Source of the DNA: Tuctoria greenei
Lineage: Eukaryota; Streptophyta; Magnoliopsida; Poales; Poaceae
Reading direction: 5' to 3'
Assembly (NCBI GenBank): GCA_036927565.1
Contig: JAYESD010000005.1
Coordinates: forward strand, 9,330,565 to 9,394,564
Length of the DNA: 64,000 nt
Position numbers and translations under genes: made by a program
Shown: positions 22,215 to 34,035 of the stretch, in pieces
Layout of the letters: every line of letters starts with the position of its first letter
Position numbering within the stretch: position 1 is the stretch's first letter
The notes under the pieces: generated by a model
What the model was told of the DNA's origin: nothing
The model's input: only the letters and a program-made list of their open reading frames with translations
Databases searched by the model: none

Positions 22215-22627
22215 TTATTTACGATGGCTTTATACAGTTGGTCCAAGGCCGTCGCAATTAAGCCTTTGTTATTTGTGACGGCCTGGCCGTCACAATTAAG
22301 GCCCTATTGCGACGGCCAAGCCGTCGCAAATGGCCACGTGGGCCCTGTCGTTTGACTCGTGGGACCCATCAGCTGACCTTATTTGCGACGGCCTGGCCAT
22401 CGCAAATAGGGTCTTAATTGCGACGGCCAGACCGTCGCAACTAGCCCTGTGGGGCCCACTAGCCCCCTGGCAATAATTTGCGACGGCCACTTCCGGCCGT
22501 CGCAAATAAGCATATTTGCGACGTATTATTTGCAACGGCCAAAAGTCATCGCAAATAAGGAAAGCCATCACAAATAGCTTATTTGCGATGACCCTGGTCG
22601 TCGCAAATCGTCGGGATTCCTGTAGTG
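22215..22627. repeat. CACTA subterminal repeats and right terminus
   Basis: Many copies of a ~12-bp unit, TTTGCGACGGCC or its complement, lie in direct and inverted orientation. They end at the terminal GGATTCCTGTAGTG (22614-22627). Subterminal repeats of this kind bind the TnpA-like protein in En/Spm elements. The three bases after the end are TGT, but the matching left side is not in the window. Confidence 0.85.
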
Positions 22628-22692
22628 TGTCTAACCTTAGTCAGTGTTTGGTTGTAGCCATAACTAAGTCTGACTAATTTCTTAATCACTTC
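22628..22692. other. Short unassigned spacer between the CACTA end and element C
   Basis: These 65 bp end with ACTTC, the left copy of the target duplication of element C. The sequence continues logically at 34036, so both sides were one locus before element C inserted. I recognise nothing else in it. Confidence 0.6.
22688..22692. other. Target site duplication, left copy (element C)
   Basis: ACTTC directly before the LTR, matched exactly by ACTTC at 34031-34035 directly after the other LTR. Five bp is the usual size for gypsy integrases. Confidence 0.9.
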
Positions 22693-22782
22693 TGTCAGTA
22701 CCCTGTGGACCAGGTACCCTCGTGTACTAGACGAAAAAGCGTTGAGTCTCACCTTCCAGAAGAGAAGACCTTCGAAGGCCAA

Positions 22783-23057
22783 CATGTGTCCCGCGGTGTC
22801 GGACCTGCCTCCCTCCTATGGGTGACTCCAGCGCCGCCACGTGTCCCGCAGTGTTGGACCTGCCTCCCTCCTAAGGGTGGCTCCGATGCTGCCATGTGTC
22901 ATGCGGCGCCGGATCTGCCTCCCTCCTAAGGGTGGTTCTGATATTGCTACGTGTCCTGTGGCACCGGACCTGCTTCCCAAGTAAGGGTAGCTCCGATGGT
23001 GTCACGTGTCCCGCGGCGACGAACCTTCCTCCCTCCTAAGGATGGCTCCGATGCTGC
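22783..23057 (+). repeat. Five 55-bp tandem repeats in the 5' LTR of element C
   Basis: Unit starts are at 22783, 22838, 22893, 22948 and 23003, exactly 55 bp apart. Each unit begins with CACGTGTC or a close variant (a G-box-like core) and contains GACCTGCCTCCCTCCTAAGG. The 3' LTR has the same five units. They lie upstream of the TATA box and are likely promoter elements. Confidence 0.9.
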
Positions 23058-23127
23058 CACGCGTCGGATCCTACCTCTCCAACGAGAAGAACATCAGGAT
23101 CTCCAACAGCGCGGACATTTAAGGGGC

Positions 23128-23134
23128 TATAAAT
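23128..23134 (+). promoter_or_regulatory. TATA box of element C 5' LTR
   Basis: TATAAAT after GGGGC, also present at 33576-33582 in the 3' LTR. Confidence 0.65.
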
Positions 23135-23586
23135 CAGTCGTTACAAAACTTGGTTAACGTGTCATTAATTCTGCATTAATGATGCACAATCAGAGGGCCT
23201 TCAAGGGTGGTAATGCTGCCATCAAGACACGTTATTCCACAAACAAACCACTGTTAAGCGCCTAGATTGTGTACAGGGTGCTTAATAGCGTGGAGCCACC
23301 TGCCGAGCCTCGAACTCACTGTAACAACCATACCTTGGCATATAGAAGGTATGCGCTGCACGGTAGAAGCCAAGTATATCAGACTCATGCAAGGCATTAC
23401 ACGCTCAAGCATACATACATCATACCTCCGTGGAGTAGGGTATTACGCTTAGGCGGCCCAAACTAGGTAAAAACTCTCCATGTCATCATGTTCTTGAGAT
23501 CTTGAGTTTACACCCCATCTAAAAAGGAACCTCCGTGGACTACTTCTTAGTAGTACCGGGGGAAGTATCGATCACACACTTCGACA

Positions 23587-23610
23587 TTTTGGTGCGCCGG
23601 GTAGGGGGAC
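23587..23610 (+). other. Primer binding site region of element C
   Basis: Directly after the LTR comes TTTTGGTGCGCCGGGTAGGG. TGGTGCGCCGGG looks like a tRNA 3'-end complement, but I cannot assign the tRNA with confidence. Confidence 0.5.
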
Positions 23611-23635
23611 GCTCTAAAGAATTTCAAGATCAACG

Positions 23636-25290
23636 ATGGTGAACTCCGCTGCTACTTCCACCGTCCCGGATGCACGGGCTGAAAGAGGCAATGAGGTTGG
23701 CGACACCTCTTGTCGTCCTAGTGGCAATCCTGCCACTGATCCACAAGTTGAAGCTTTAGGACAACATCTTGGAAACAACAAACCGCCACCTGCTGTAGCA
23801 GCAGCAGCCGCTGCTGGTCAGTTGCACGATGGTGTTTTAGCCTCGATCATTAAATCGATCTTAAGCCCGGAGAACACGCTAATGGCAACATGATCTGTTC
23901 TTCAGTGCCACCTGCGCCGGACGCACCTCTAGCAGCACTGGAGCAGTGACACAAAAACATCGACCACCTGGTTGCTGCTGCAGCCACGACGCTCAACAAT
24001 TTGTCGCAGCCTGAGCCCAGGCCGACACCTACACCCAACATGAGCTTGTTAGGACGACTTGGTCCTAGGTCGTCGTAGAGGGGACATGCGTTGTCGCACC
24101 ACGCAACGTCACACACCCCTTCGATGGCTCGCCGTACTCATATGGTGTCCAGACTCCGGACGGGAGACCTCAGGGCGGAGCTAAGCCACCGTTATGCGCA
24201 ACAAGATGGTCGTGTCACCATCGAGCGTAACTGTGAGAGGTGACTCATCCTAGAGGATTCTTCCCCTCTAGGATCAGGTGGTCGTTGTGCGGCGCTCACA
24301 CCACACCTTCGCATGATGGAGTGGCCACCCAAGTTCCGTCCTCACCTGCGAGAGAAGTATGACGGGACTGTGAACCCCGTTGAATTCCTGCAGATCTACT
24401 CCATCTCCATCCTTGTTGCAGAAGGTAATGAGGCTGTAATAGCCAATTAATTCTCAGTAGCCTTGATCGTTACTGGGGCCTGTCATGGTTCATGGGCCTT
24501 CCCCCCTCCTCCCCCCCCTCAACTCCATCTACAGTTGGGGAGAACTATGTCGCTAGTTCATCGGCAACTTCGGGAGTTCATACACTCGCCCGGGCACTGA
24601 TTTGGATCTCTTTTTCATACGGCAAAATCTGGGACAATCACCGTGCTCCTTCATCCAGTGGTTCTCCCAGGTATGGAACACTATCCCTTATATCTCCAAC
24701 GCCTCCATTGTTGTTGCATTTCGACAGGGCGTTTGAGACAAGAAGATGTTGGAGAAGCTAGCCACCAAGAACGTCCACGACGTTACGGAGCTCTTTAGCC
24801 TGGTAGACAAATGTGCCAGAGCTGCTGAAGGGTGTGACTGGCACTCCAAGCCAGCTATGGAGGCAGGTCCGCAACCTACTTCCAAAGCCAGAACCACTGC
24901 CCAAGGCAGTGGTAAAAAAGAATAAGAAGGCATGTGGCAAAAACAAGTTATCAACAGTTGTAGCCATGACAATTCCAGGAGTTCGGGGCCACACCCCGAC
25001 AAGCATCCACAACCATTGTCTAAGGACGGCAACAACAAGATGTGGTGCCCGATCCACAAAACATCAGGTCATAGTCTTGAGGACTATCCTGGAGTTAAGA
25101 GGCTGGTTGAGCATGCCCAGCACAAGCGTCGAGATGACGCGCCTTTCCGCCAACGAGAAGGCAAACAAAAGGTCAACGAATCTCCATCGAAGCAGGAGCT
25201 AGGCTTCCAAGATGCTAAGAAAGCGGTGTACAATAACGTCGACGACTCCGACACTAGCTCCGACAACGAGCTGCAGAGACTCTCCATATG
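23636..25290 (+). pseudogene. Gag of element C (decayed)
   Basis: The frame begins at ATG 23636 with an alanine-rich N-terminus and stops after 85 codons. Gag homology continues in other frames: FRPHLREKYDGTVNPVEFLQ (24310-24420) matches element A gag, and the basic CPIHKTSGHSLEDYPGVKR zinc-knuckle-like segment (24932-25291) matches the A copy. Multiple frame changes and stops separate the parts, so no gag protein can be made. Confidence 0.8.
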
Positions 25291-25596
25291 ATGTATGGAA
25301 GGTCGTGGGACATTACTTCCCGGTGCATGGTGAAAAATCTACGTCGGGAGGTAGCTTCTATAGCTCCCACTGTCAAGGTGGAACCACATCGGAAGTGGAT
25401 GGACACTGCGATCACCTTCAATGCCTCCGATTGCCCCAAGAACATGGCAGGAGCTGGGCAACTTCCGCTGATAGTCTCCCCGACTATCGACAACCTGCAA
25501 CTCTTTTATGTTCTAGTTGATGGTGGGGCGGCTCTCAACCTCATCATCTTTGCTGCCTTCAAGAAGATGCAGGTCCCCATGTCGAATTCCTGGTAA
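25288..25596 (+). pseudogene. Aspartic protease region of element C
   Basis: The frame contains LVDGGAALNLI, with the catalytic aspartate in a D-G-G context, preceded by HRKWMDTAITFNASDCP as in element A. It ends at a stop just after the protease. The sequence then jumps to the end of RT (see the deletion at 25596). Confidence 0.8.
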
Positions 25597-26700
25597 CACA
25601 CAAGGGAATTGAAGCAAATCCAGAGAAGATGAAAGCCATTAGAGCGATGCATCCTCCAACCCGCATCAAAGATTTCCAGAAGCTTATTGGATTTCAAGCG
25701 TCACTCAGCATGTTTATCTCTAGGCTGGCTGAGTGGGCACTCCCTTTCTTCAAGCTTCTGAGGAAGTCCGGACCTTTCCACTAGTCCGAAGAAGCAGACA
25801 AGGTGTTCCAGGAGCTAAAGCAGCCTCTTACAACACTGCATATCATGGTAACTACGAAACCTGGTGAGCCTCTTCTGCTTTACATTGCTGCAATGACTGA
25901 AGTTGTCAGCATGGTCCTGGTCATGGAGAGGTCAGAAGCTCCCTCGAGTTCTTCCTCACAAAGGTTCGAACCCCTCCGGGAGGGTCCGAAGCCACCTGGA
26001 GGAGTTAATGTTCAAGGCAAGTTTGGGTCCCAACCCCCAAACACTGAAGAAGGTTGTGAAGGTCGTGGGCCTCTGGACCTTCATCTACAAGAAGACATGT
26101 TGGACCCCTCCGGGAGGGTCTTGACTGCTCACAGAGAAGAAGATTTGGACCCCTCTGGGAGGGTCCGTGTGGATGGAGAAGATGGATTGGACCCCTCCGA
26201 GAGGGTCCGGACTATCTAGCGACTTGTCTACTTCATCAGTGATGTCCTCCACGATGCCAAGACCAGATACCTTGAAGTGCATATGCTGCTATACGTAGTT
26301 CTTATTGCATCAAGGAAGTTGCGCCATTACTTCCAACTCAACAAGAAACATCGTCAAGTGGGCTGCGGAGCTGGTGGAGTTCGAGCTTGACTTCCTGCCT
26401 CGACACTCCATCAAGAGTTAGACGCTAGCGGACTTTGTACTAGAGTGGACTCTACGTCCATCTGGTCCGGGAGCTCTCGACGTAGAAATGTGGAACCTAA
26501 GGTCCCGGTCTTCACCGAGCCTCACTGGACCCTCTTCTTTGACGACTTCGTGCAGAAGCAGGGGGCCAGAGCTAGAATTCTACTCCTCGCACCGACCGGG
26601 GAGCAAGTCAAGTACATGGTCTGCCTTGACTTCAAGGCGACGAACAAAATGGCGGAATACAAAGCCCTCATCTTCAGACTGAAGACAATGCTATCCTTTG
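25597..26700 (+). pseudogene. RT remnant, linker and RNase H of element C
   Basis: After the protease, homology to element A resumes at the RT connection segment (THKGIEANPEKMKAI, FISRLAEWALPFFKLL), so the polymerase core with its YVDD motif is deleted. Next come LLLYIAAMTEVVSMVLVMER, then four palindromic units giving repeated LDPSGRV-like motifs (25803-26219), then the second RNase H (26445-26711) with LFFDDF and EYKALIF. In element A the corresponding motifs are LYFDGS and EYEALIY, so catalytic positions are also damaged here. Confidence 0.82.
25966..26210 (+). repeat. Palindromic GGACCCCTCC-type repeats in element C
   Basis: Four copies at about 25966-25989, 26099-26122, 26145-26167 and 26187-26210, with arms GGACCCCTCC / GGAGGGTCC. 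The same unit occurs at the matching position in element A (3160-3460). Confidence 0.75.
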
Positions 26701-27026
26701 GCATTCTGTAGTTGCTGATAAAAGGGATTCACAACTCATCATCAAACAAGTCAAAGGTGAATGTTGTTGCAACAATCCTCAATTAGCAATGTATCTTCTT
26801 TAAGTTCTGAAGCTGCAAAAGGAATTCCAGGTCTTGTACCTATGCCATGTCTAGCGTGCCAGCAATGCTGAAGCTGAAAACCTCTCAAAGAAAATTTAAC
26901 TGGGGCTCCGGCACCCGACGAAGTTTTTGCGAGAATATTACATGTGCCTTCTGCCTAGCCTGTCGAACAGGGTGAAGGGGGCGAGACCAACACCTCAAAG
27001 CTGGTGGTCCCGGTGGCCCTGTTACC

Positions 27027-28350
27027 ATGTGCCCACCAAGGATCGTAGACGTCACACGAAGCTCTGAGCAACCAGGTGCGCAAGATCCAGAAGCTCAAGT
27101 TAGCCCCGATGCATGGATCTCGGAGGTCCAGGACTACTTGAAAGACAACATCCTTCTCGAGGAAAATGTGTCGGCTAAACAGATTGTCCGAATGGCTAAG
27201 AGATACACATTGGTAGAAGGGGATCTCTACCGACATGGTGCCAATGGCACCCTATTGCGGTGCATGTCCCGGGAAGACAACTGCGAGCTCCTAACGAAAA
27301 TCCATGAAGGCGGGTGTGGGAATCATCCTTCACCCCGCACACTAGTCGGTAAGACCTTGCGAAATGGTTTTTACTAGCCTACAGCTCTCTAGGATGCAGT
27401 TGAGCAGGTCAAAAAATGCAAGGCATGCCAGTTTAACGCCAAGCAGATCTACACATCGGCGCAGCCACTGCAAATGATTCCTCCCTCATGGCCATTCGCT
27501 GTGTGGGGGATGTATATTTTGGGACTTTTTCCCAAAGCCGTTGGTGGGTACTGGTTTCTCTATGTCGGCATCGACAAGTTCACGAAGTGGTCGGAAGCAA
27601 CTCCAGTCATGACTATCAACAAACAATCTTCCATCAAGTTCTTGAAGTCCATGGTCTATAGATTTGGAGTCCCAAACAGAGTCATCACTGACAACGGGAC
27701 CCAATTCACAAGTGCAGCATTCCAAGAATATTGCGAAGACCTTGACATCAACGTCAGCTATGTGCGTCAGTAGCACATTCAGCAAGTAATGACCAGGTCG
27801 AGAGAGCAAATGTTGAAATACTCAAGGGACTCAAGACTTGCACCTATGATCACTTGAAAAAGCATGGTGCCAACTGGATTGAGGAGCTTCCGTCAGTATT
27901 GTGGGCAAGCCGAACAACATCCAACCGAGCTACAGGAGAGACACCCTCCTTCTTGGTGTACGGAGCGAAAGTTGTTCTCCCTCTAGAAGTCACCATGGGG
28001 TCTTTCCGAGTCCGGACATACTACGAAGCCGCACAGGACCAACTCCAGCGTGATGACCAGGACCTTGCCGATGAGGCAATATGCCAAGCAACTGTCTGAA
28101 AATGTGCGATACATCCAGTCACTATGGCGCTATCATCAAAGGCATGTGCGTGATCGGCAGATGGATGAAGGCAATATGGTGATGCGGCAAATACTTTCCT
28201 GAGAAGGACTGAACAAGCTCTCCCCCAGCTGGGAGAGTCCCTTCCGAGTCACAAAAGTGTCCTTCCCCAGACGTGTTCGCTTGGAAACAAAGGATGGGAC
28301 ACCGCTTCCCAACCCCTGGAATACAGAGCACCTCCTTAAGTTCTACACTT
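27027..28350 (+). pseudogene. Integrase of element C (decayed)
   Basis: Pieces in order: YTLVEGDLYRHGANGTLLRC (27027-27377), a zinc region ending KKCKACQ, the catalytic core from WGMYILGLFPK (27474-27773; the first D of WGMDILG is Y here) through ITDNGTQFTSAAF with the second aspartate kept, and a C-terminal part (27854-28099) with WASRTTSNRATGETPSFLVYGA. A stop after NVSYVRQ and several frame changes break it. Confidence 0.83.
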
Positions 28351-29330
28351 AGCACAGAAGTGAGTCTGTTTTTGTATAGTATTTCATAGTGTCTATGAAC
28401 ATAGTTGGGTTGGTCCAAGATGTATAGCACGCTTAACTTGGTTTCATACTTTAAGTGTGTCCTTGCCTCCCTTGTTATTCGAACCTATTATGAAATACAA
28501 TTATATGAAAACAAACTCTACGTGCATTTACTTTGTGCATGCTCTTATTTAATTTCACTTATACCTTCTTGCTAATAGTGAAGTTGTGCAATCCTGTTGA
28601 AAATTGGTTTCTGAAGTTCATGTGATGTATATTCAAGTATTATTGGTGGTCTTTCTTCAGGATCTAGTGTTTGCTGAATGGACTACTCGTCTGAAAACCA
28701 ATGCCAATGACAGGTCCCGAGTGTGCTAAAGACTTAGCCTGGTCTAGCATCCTAAGTACGCCACTCTACCTATTCTGGTGTTGCATCACAGTAAGGCGGG
28801 TCTGAATAGCACACAGACCTACGGAATTACAACCAATATACTAATATTATCACGTTGAATCGATTAGGACCCAGAGTTCAACTAAGGACAGTAAACCACA
28901 ACTAAACTATAGGCAAGAAGAAGCAAATTTACTACTTTTCTTGTCTCTCATGTGCAAGACAAATGAATTACATGATCGTTCTGAGAGCTCTGGCACCACC
29001 CAGGGGGTCCGCCGTCGATGTTTCTTAATGTTGATGGTGGGCGCCGCCGGAGCATACAGATCTGACACCACCCAGGGGGCTCGCCGTTGATGATCATCTC
29101 GTTGATGATGGGTGCAGCCAGAACACCAAACCCTATGCTATCGAAGATCAAGCTCGGAGCTCAGAGCTAACGCAAAAGCTCAAAGCTCGGAGTTACCACA
29201 AAAGCTTCAAGTCATCGCCAAGTAGTTGATGGTACATGTCCTCAACTCGTTGAGTACATCTACCAGGGGGCCAGTCAAGCTACGACAATGACAAAAATGA
29301 AGACAAAATATCGAGTTCAGCATAATTTCA
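28351..29330 (+). other. Non-coding spacer between pol and the antisense gene, element C
   Basis: No genes are seen. Conserved pieces shared with elements A and B appear in inverted order: the CCTAAGTACGCCACTCTACC block at 28750-28771 and the polypurine box CCAGGGGGCCA at 29263-29273. Stretches rich in AGCTC (29150-29210) correspond loosely to the hairpin array of the other copies. Confidence 0.65.
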
Positions 29331-29400
29331 TTCATTCAAAGTTTCAAGTTTTTATAAGCTTGGGATAAAAGCATTCAAAGGATGAAGAGGTCCTATCTAG

Positions 29401-32400
29401 TCACTGGAGTTGCGATGAAACCACGCGACAACCTTCTAGGCAGTGTCCTGCACGTTTGACTTGGCAGCTTCGTCCATCTCTTCAACGGGACTTTCAAGCA
29501 CCAAAGCTAGCAAGATAGAGAGGTCATGGCTGCGGAAACAAGTTAGTACATATTCTTCTACTGACTTGACTAGGTTCTTCCCCTCTGTCTCAAGCTGGTC
29601 ACTGATGACATCTTCCAGCACTTCCAGCTTGGTTCTAGTTGAATTCAAAGTTGTTAGGGCTTGGCCAATTTAAGGCTCTGGATCACTTGACCGGACTGGA
29701 CTGAAGCCCAGGGGCACTAGTGTGTTCTATGCACGCCCTAAGAAGTCCCAAATATGCTGGGCTTCAATTCTCCGTGTGGTCTGCAGCTCCTCTACAGACT
29801 TCCTAGCGGTTGTCAGCTCTGTGAAGCCTCCCTTTTTGAATACTTCGACCTACTTAGCATGTTGTTGCATTCGCTCAGCCAGCTGCTTTTCTCGATCTAC
29901 AATTTGCTTCTCATGAAGGTTTAAGCGATCCTTCTTCATCGCCAGGTTCTTCGCCTTCCCCTTCAACTCATCCTCTTTGGCGGGAACAGCAAGCTCCTGC
30001 TTGGTGACTTCCTACCCCACTTGCCATATCTGGTGCTTCTACTCTTCGCAACGGGATTTGAACAGATCAACGCGGAGAGCTAAATCCTTCTCTCCGCGCT
30101 CTAGCTTCTGAGATATCTCTGTGTCTCTCCTTTGGAGCTCCCGCTCCTTATTGTCAGCCGTCTCTTGGCATCGAAGGAGCTCCTCCTTCAGCTTATTCAA
30201 TGACTCAAAGTGGTCATTTGCTAAGTCATTAGCAACCACTGCTTCATCATAAATTTGACAATTCTTCTCATCCAGCGCTTTGATGGCAGCTTGTCTGTTG
30301 TTCAGGAGTTCATCCATACGTTGTAGTCTTGTCTTCACAGCCGCAAGGCGGTCTCTCTCATCAGCCAGGCGGCTTTGTGTCAGCTTCATCTTAAAATTGA
30401 GAAGCTTTCACCACCGCCTCAGAGTTTCCCACTCCGCCTCCAGAACATTGCACTCATGGTCGAAGCCGAGTTGGACTTGGCGAAGACTCGAGCAGGCGTT
30501 CTCTATTGAGAGGGACAGAGGGATCAGCTTCGGACCTTCCACCGAGTATGTCGGCGCCCCCACAGCATCGGGGATAGTTGTTGGATCCATTACCACGAGC
30601 ATGGACTCAAGTATGTCTTCATCATCAGTTGTGCCTATCTCCGGGAGCTTATATTCCTGTGGCACTGACTCTGGCGCTCTAGCAGCCGAAGAATTTGGCA
30701 CCTCCGACGTAGTATCGAGCGTGGCTCCGGCGCCATCATGGCTTCAGCTGGCAGCTCAGGCTCAGCATCGATCGCGGGCTCTGACACCATCATGGCTTCA
30801 CTCGACAGCTCTGGGCAGCGTCAATCACTGGCTCCGACGCTACTGTGGTCTCAGTCGGCACCTCCAGCGCTACTCCACGACCTATCATCGGCTCCTGAGT
30901 TGGCTTCGGAGCTATTGCCAGCTTTGGCACTGGCGCGACTTCTTCTGCATGGTTTGGCACTCCCGCGACATCACCGGTTGCTGGCGCCGAAGTCATCCTG
31001 GCGTTAGTTGAGTCTGGAATTGCCATAGTATATGTCATGACCTCAGAAGAGGTCATGACATCAATCGGCGGGTCAACCGGTCTAATATTTTCGGTCGCGA
31101 TGGTGGTCTGGCTTGTTGGTTGCGCCCGATCAAAATATGACCTCAAAGCTCTGGAAATAGAGGAATCAACAAGAAGTAAAGAATGATGAAGTCAAGTTCC
31201 TAATGTCGATTTATACGTGGGGGCTCAACACTTCTTGAATGAAGAAGTCAAGTTCCTAATGCCGATTTATACGTGGGGGCTCGGCAGCTCCAATCGACAA
31301 AACTTCTTCTTTGGGCGGCCAGAGTCATGTGATTCCACCGTCCTCGGTGATGTGGATGCTCTGAACCTGGCTCCGGGAGTTCCCGAAGTAGACATCAGCT
31401 TCACACCAGCCGGGACCTTCAGAGCAGACACCCCACCTCTTGCCGTCGGGACTGAAGATGAAGATTTTTCGGACCTGGTGCTCTCCTTGAGCGCTGGAGC
31501 CGAAGCTGAAGTCGCGGGAGGTACGACCACCATGGACTTCAAAGTTGGGTGAGGCACCGACGATGACACTGCTTCTGTTGGAGCTGGCCTCGCGAAGCTT
31601 GCATCAACTCACTCCAGCTTCCTCTTCCTGCTGGAAGAATCAGGAGACTACTTCCCCTTGCCCCGACTTGAGTCGGACCTCTTTTGCTGACTAGGGGCCA
31701 CCGAAGCTTTGGGGATGGTAATTCCTCCGGAGGCATGACCCCTTTGCCGCACGGTGAGGCTGGTGTTGTTGAGGGTCGACATTTCCTTCAACGGTTGCCT
31801 CTTTATCTCCAGCACAACAAACACCACCAAGAACTCTAGTGGAAGCATGAGGTCATCTCCGGAGATGGAACCAATATAAAGCTTTGCCAGACTGAACAGT
31901 AGAGCATTCTTGTCTAAGTCAGTTCCCAGGCTAACCTCAATCCGGTTGAAGTCCATCTCTCAGCTGTATGCCCAGGCTGGAAACTCCCTCTGCTTAAGAG
32001 GAGCTGAGCATCGAGACAAGAAGTCACCTAGCACCATCAGTGAATTCAAGCCTCCTTCAGCCAGGTGCCAAATTCTTGTGAGCACCAGATTGTACTTTGT
32101 CGATAGGTCCGGAATGGTCCCCCAGAAGTCGGTGTGTTGTGGGAAGTCCGGTCGGCAGCTCCAAATGGTCATGCTGGTCCGTTCGGATTATCACCCAGTC
32201 ACTCTTCTAGGTCTCCCACTTCATGGAGGAGAAGGAGTTGATGTACTTGTACGGATCATTCCTGCGCCTCACGAAGTAGTAAGCTCTGATGAGGATGGTA
32301 CCTTCCCAATTGGCTAGAGAGTGAAGAAGGTCTTGAACAGTGGCACGCAGGGCCTCACGCAGATCCACATCTCGCACAAAGATCACCACCAGCAGGATCG

Positions 32401-32600
32401 AGTGAGGGCTGAGGTGTTGGAGTTGAAGCCCATACACCTCCAGCAGTAGCAGCAGGAAGGAGGAAACTGGCGGGGCTAACCCGACCATGGCATATGCCGT
32501 GAAGAAAGACGATGTCACTTGAGCTTTTCTTCGTGAAGGGAAGGCTCACGCAATGCATTGTGTTGTCAAACGAAGGGCTTTGTTAGCCCATCAACTTACG
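29401..32600 (-). pseudogene. Antisense accessory gene of element C (decayed)
   Basis: On the minus strand, separate pieces match the better preserved gene of element B: YAMVGLAPPVSSFLLLLLEVYGLQL (32207-32518), a middle part with LTRIWHLAEGGLN (31960-32172), SLSIENACSSLRQVQLGFDHE (30408-30701), a coiled coil (30039-30389) and the C-terminal VISDQLETEGKNLVKSVEEYV (29436-29648). In-frame stops include TAG at 32207-32209, where the family has tryptophan. Its function is unknown. Extra antisense ORFs downstream of pol are documented in Tat-lineage elements. Confidence 0.78.
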
Positions 32601-33140
32601 GACTCTCACGATGTCCCTCTTGCTCACAAGCTTAGAGGGGAGAAGGCCAGGTTCCATGGATGCGAGGGGAGCAGATTACAAAGCACAAGCAAAATGCAAA
32701 GAAAGAAGCAGGGAGTTCTATGCGCAAAGAAACAGATCAGAGCATAAGAGTTCCTTCACTGCGCAACTCTCCCCTTTATTACTCTCTGCGATGCTTGAAA
32801 GGTAACTGCACACGGATCATGGTTATGCACCGCATAGTCGCACCAGGTGATCCGTTGTCATGATAAGAAGCTGGGAGCCTAAGGAAGGGAGCCTGGCGAG
32901 GCAACGAAGATTGCGCTGGGAACCGATACGAAAACCGTATTGGGAACCGACACACTTCAAGATGTGGTATCCGCACACCGCATATCTGACCTGCCAAATC
33001 AAGAAGGGCCATGTAGCGGTGGCACATGAACGTGTCGTCGTTTCAACCGCCCAAGTGAAAAGTTGAAGCAGAAACACGGGAAGTTATAGTGGCCCCACCT
33101 GCAGGATCGAAACCTCCCTCGAGCTGGGCCCGAGGGCCAC

Positions 33141-34030
33141 TGTCGGTACCCTGCGGACCAAGTACCCTCGTGTACCAGACGAAGAAGCATTGAGTTCCAC
33201 CTTACAGAAGAGAAGACCTTCGTAGGCCAACATGTGTCTCGCAGTGCCGGACCTGCCTCTCTCCTAAGGGTGACTCCAAAGCTGCCACGTGTCGTGTAGT
33301 GTTGGACCTACCTCCCTCCGAAGGGTGGCTCCGGTGCTGCCACGTGTCCTGTGGCATCAGACCTGCCTCCCTCCTAAGGGTGGCTCTGATGCTACCACGT
33401 GTCATGTGGCACCGGACCTGCTTTCCTGCTAAGGATAGCTCCGGTCCTACCACGTGTCGTGCGGTGCCAGACCCGCCTCCCTCCTAAGGATGGCTTCAGT
33501 GCTGCCACGTGTCGGATCCTACCTCTCCAACGGGAAGAACTTCAGGATCTCCAACAACGCTGACATTCAAGTGGCTATAAATCAACCGTTACAAGACCTT
33601 GTTAACGTGTTGTTAATTCTGCATTAATGACGCACAATCAAAGGGCCTTCAAGGGTGGTAATGCTACCATCAAGACACGTTATTACACAAATAGACCACT
33701 GTTAAGCGCCTAGATCGTGTACAGAGTGCTTAATAGCCCGGGTCACCTGTCGGGACTCAAACTCACTGTAATGACCATACCTTGGCATATAAAAGGTTTG
33801 TGCTGCACTATAGAAGCCAAGTCTCTCAGACTCACGCAAGGCATTACACGCTCAAGCATACATACATCACACCTCCGTGGAGTAGGGTATTACGCTCAGA
33901 CGGCCGAACTACGTAAAAACTCTTTGTGTCACCCTGTTCTTAAGATCTTGAGTTTACGCCCCACCTAAAAAAAACCTCCGCGGACTACTTCTTAATAGTA
34001 CCGGGGAAGTGTCGATAGCACACTTCGACA
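33141..34030 (+). repeat. 3' LTR of element C
   Basis: Starts TGTCGGTACCCT and ends CACTTCGACA, directly after the polypurine tract CGAGGGCCAC (33131-33140). It has five 55-bp units from 33231 to 33505 and a TATA box at 33576-33582. The LTR is followed by ACTTC. Confidence 0.92.
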
Positions 34031-34035
34031 ACTTC

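Larger units (their letters stand above)
17899..22627 (+). mobile_element. CACTA (En/Spm) DNA transposon, 3' part only
   Basis: It contains the C-terminal domains of a TNP2-type transposase, the remains of a second gene, subterminal repeats in both orientations and a right end reading GGGATTCCTGTAGTG, the complement of a CACTA terminus starting CACTACAGG. The left terminus and the transposase N-terminal half are missing at the junction with copia 1. Stops in both genes show the copy is dead. Confidence 0.88.
22693..23586 (+). repeat. 5' LTR of element C
   Basis: The LTR starts TGTCAGTACCCT and ends CACTTCGACA. It contains five 55-bp tandem units (22783-23057) and a TATA box at 23128-23134 (TATAAAT). 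Short open frames in it are not genes. Confidence 0.92.
22693..34030 (+). mobile_element. Ty3/gypsy LTR retrotransposon, Tat lineage, element C (full length, defective)
   Basis: The element is bounded by two LTRs (894 and 890 bp) and a perfect 5-bp target duplication. Inside, plus-strand gag, protease, RNase H and integrase remains (23636-28350) are followed by a spacer and a minus-strand gene (29401-~32600). This pol-plus-antisense-gene plan is known in the Tat/Grande group. All genes are broken, and most of the reverse transcriptase is deleted. The LTRs differ at many positions, so the insertion is old compared with copia 1. Confidence 0.92.

Noticed and set aside
24688..25059. Minus-strand frames over element C gag
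   Set aside because: Plus-strand gag homology to element A explains the region; the minus frames are shadows.
22693..33505. CRISPR-like interpretation of the regularly spaced 55-bp repeats
   Set aside because: Units are contiguous tandem repeats without unique spacers, lie in both LTRs of a plant retroelement, and the genome is eukaryotic.
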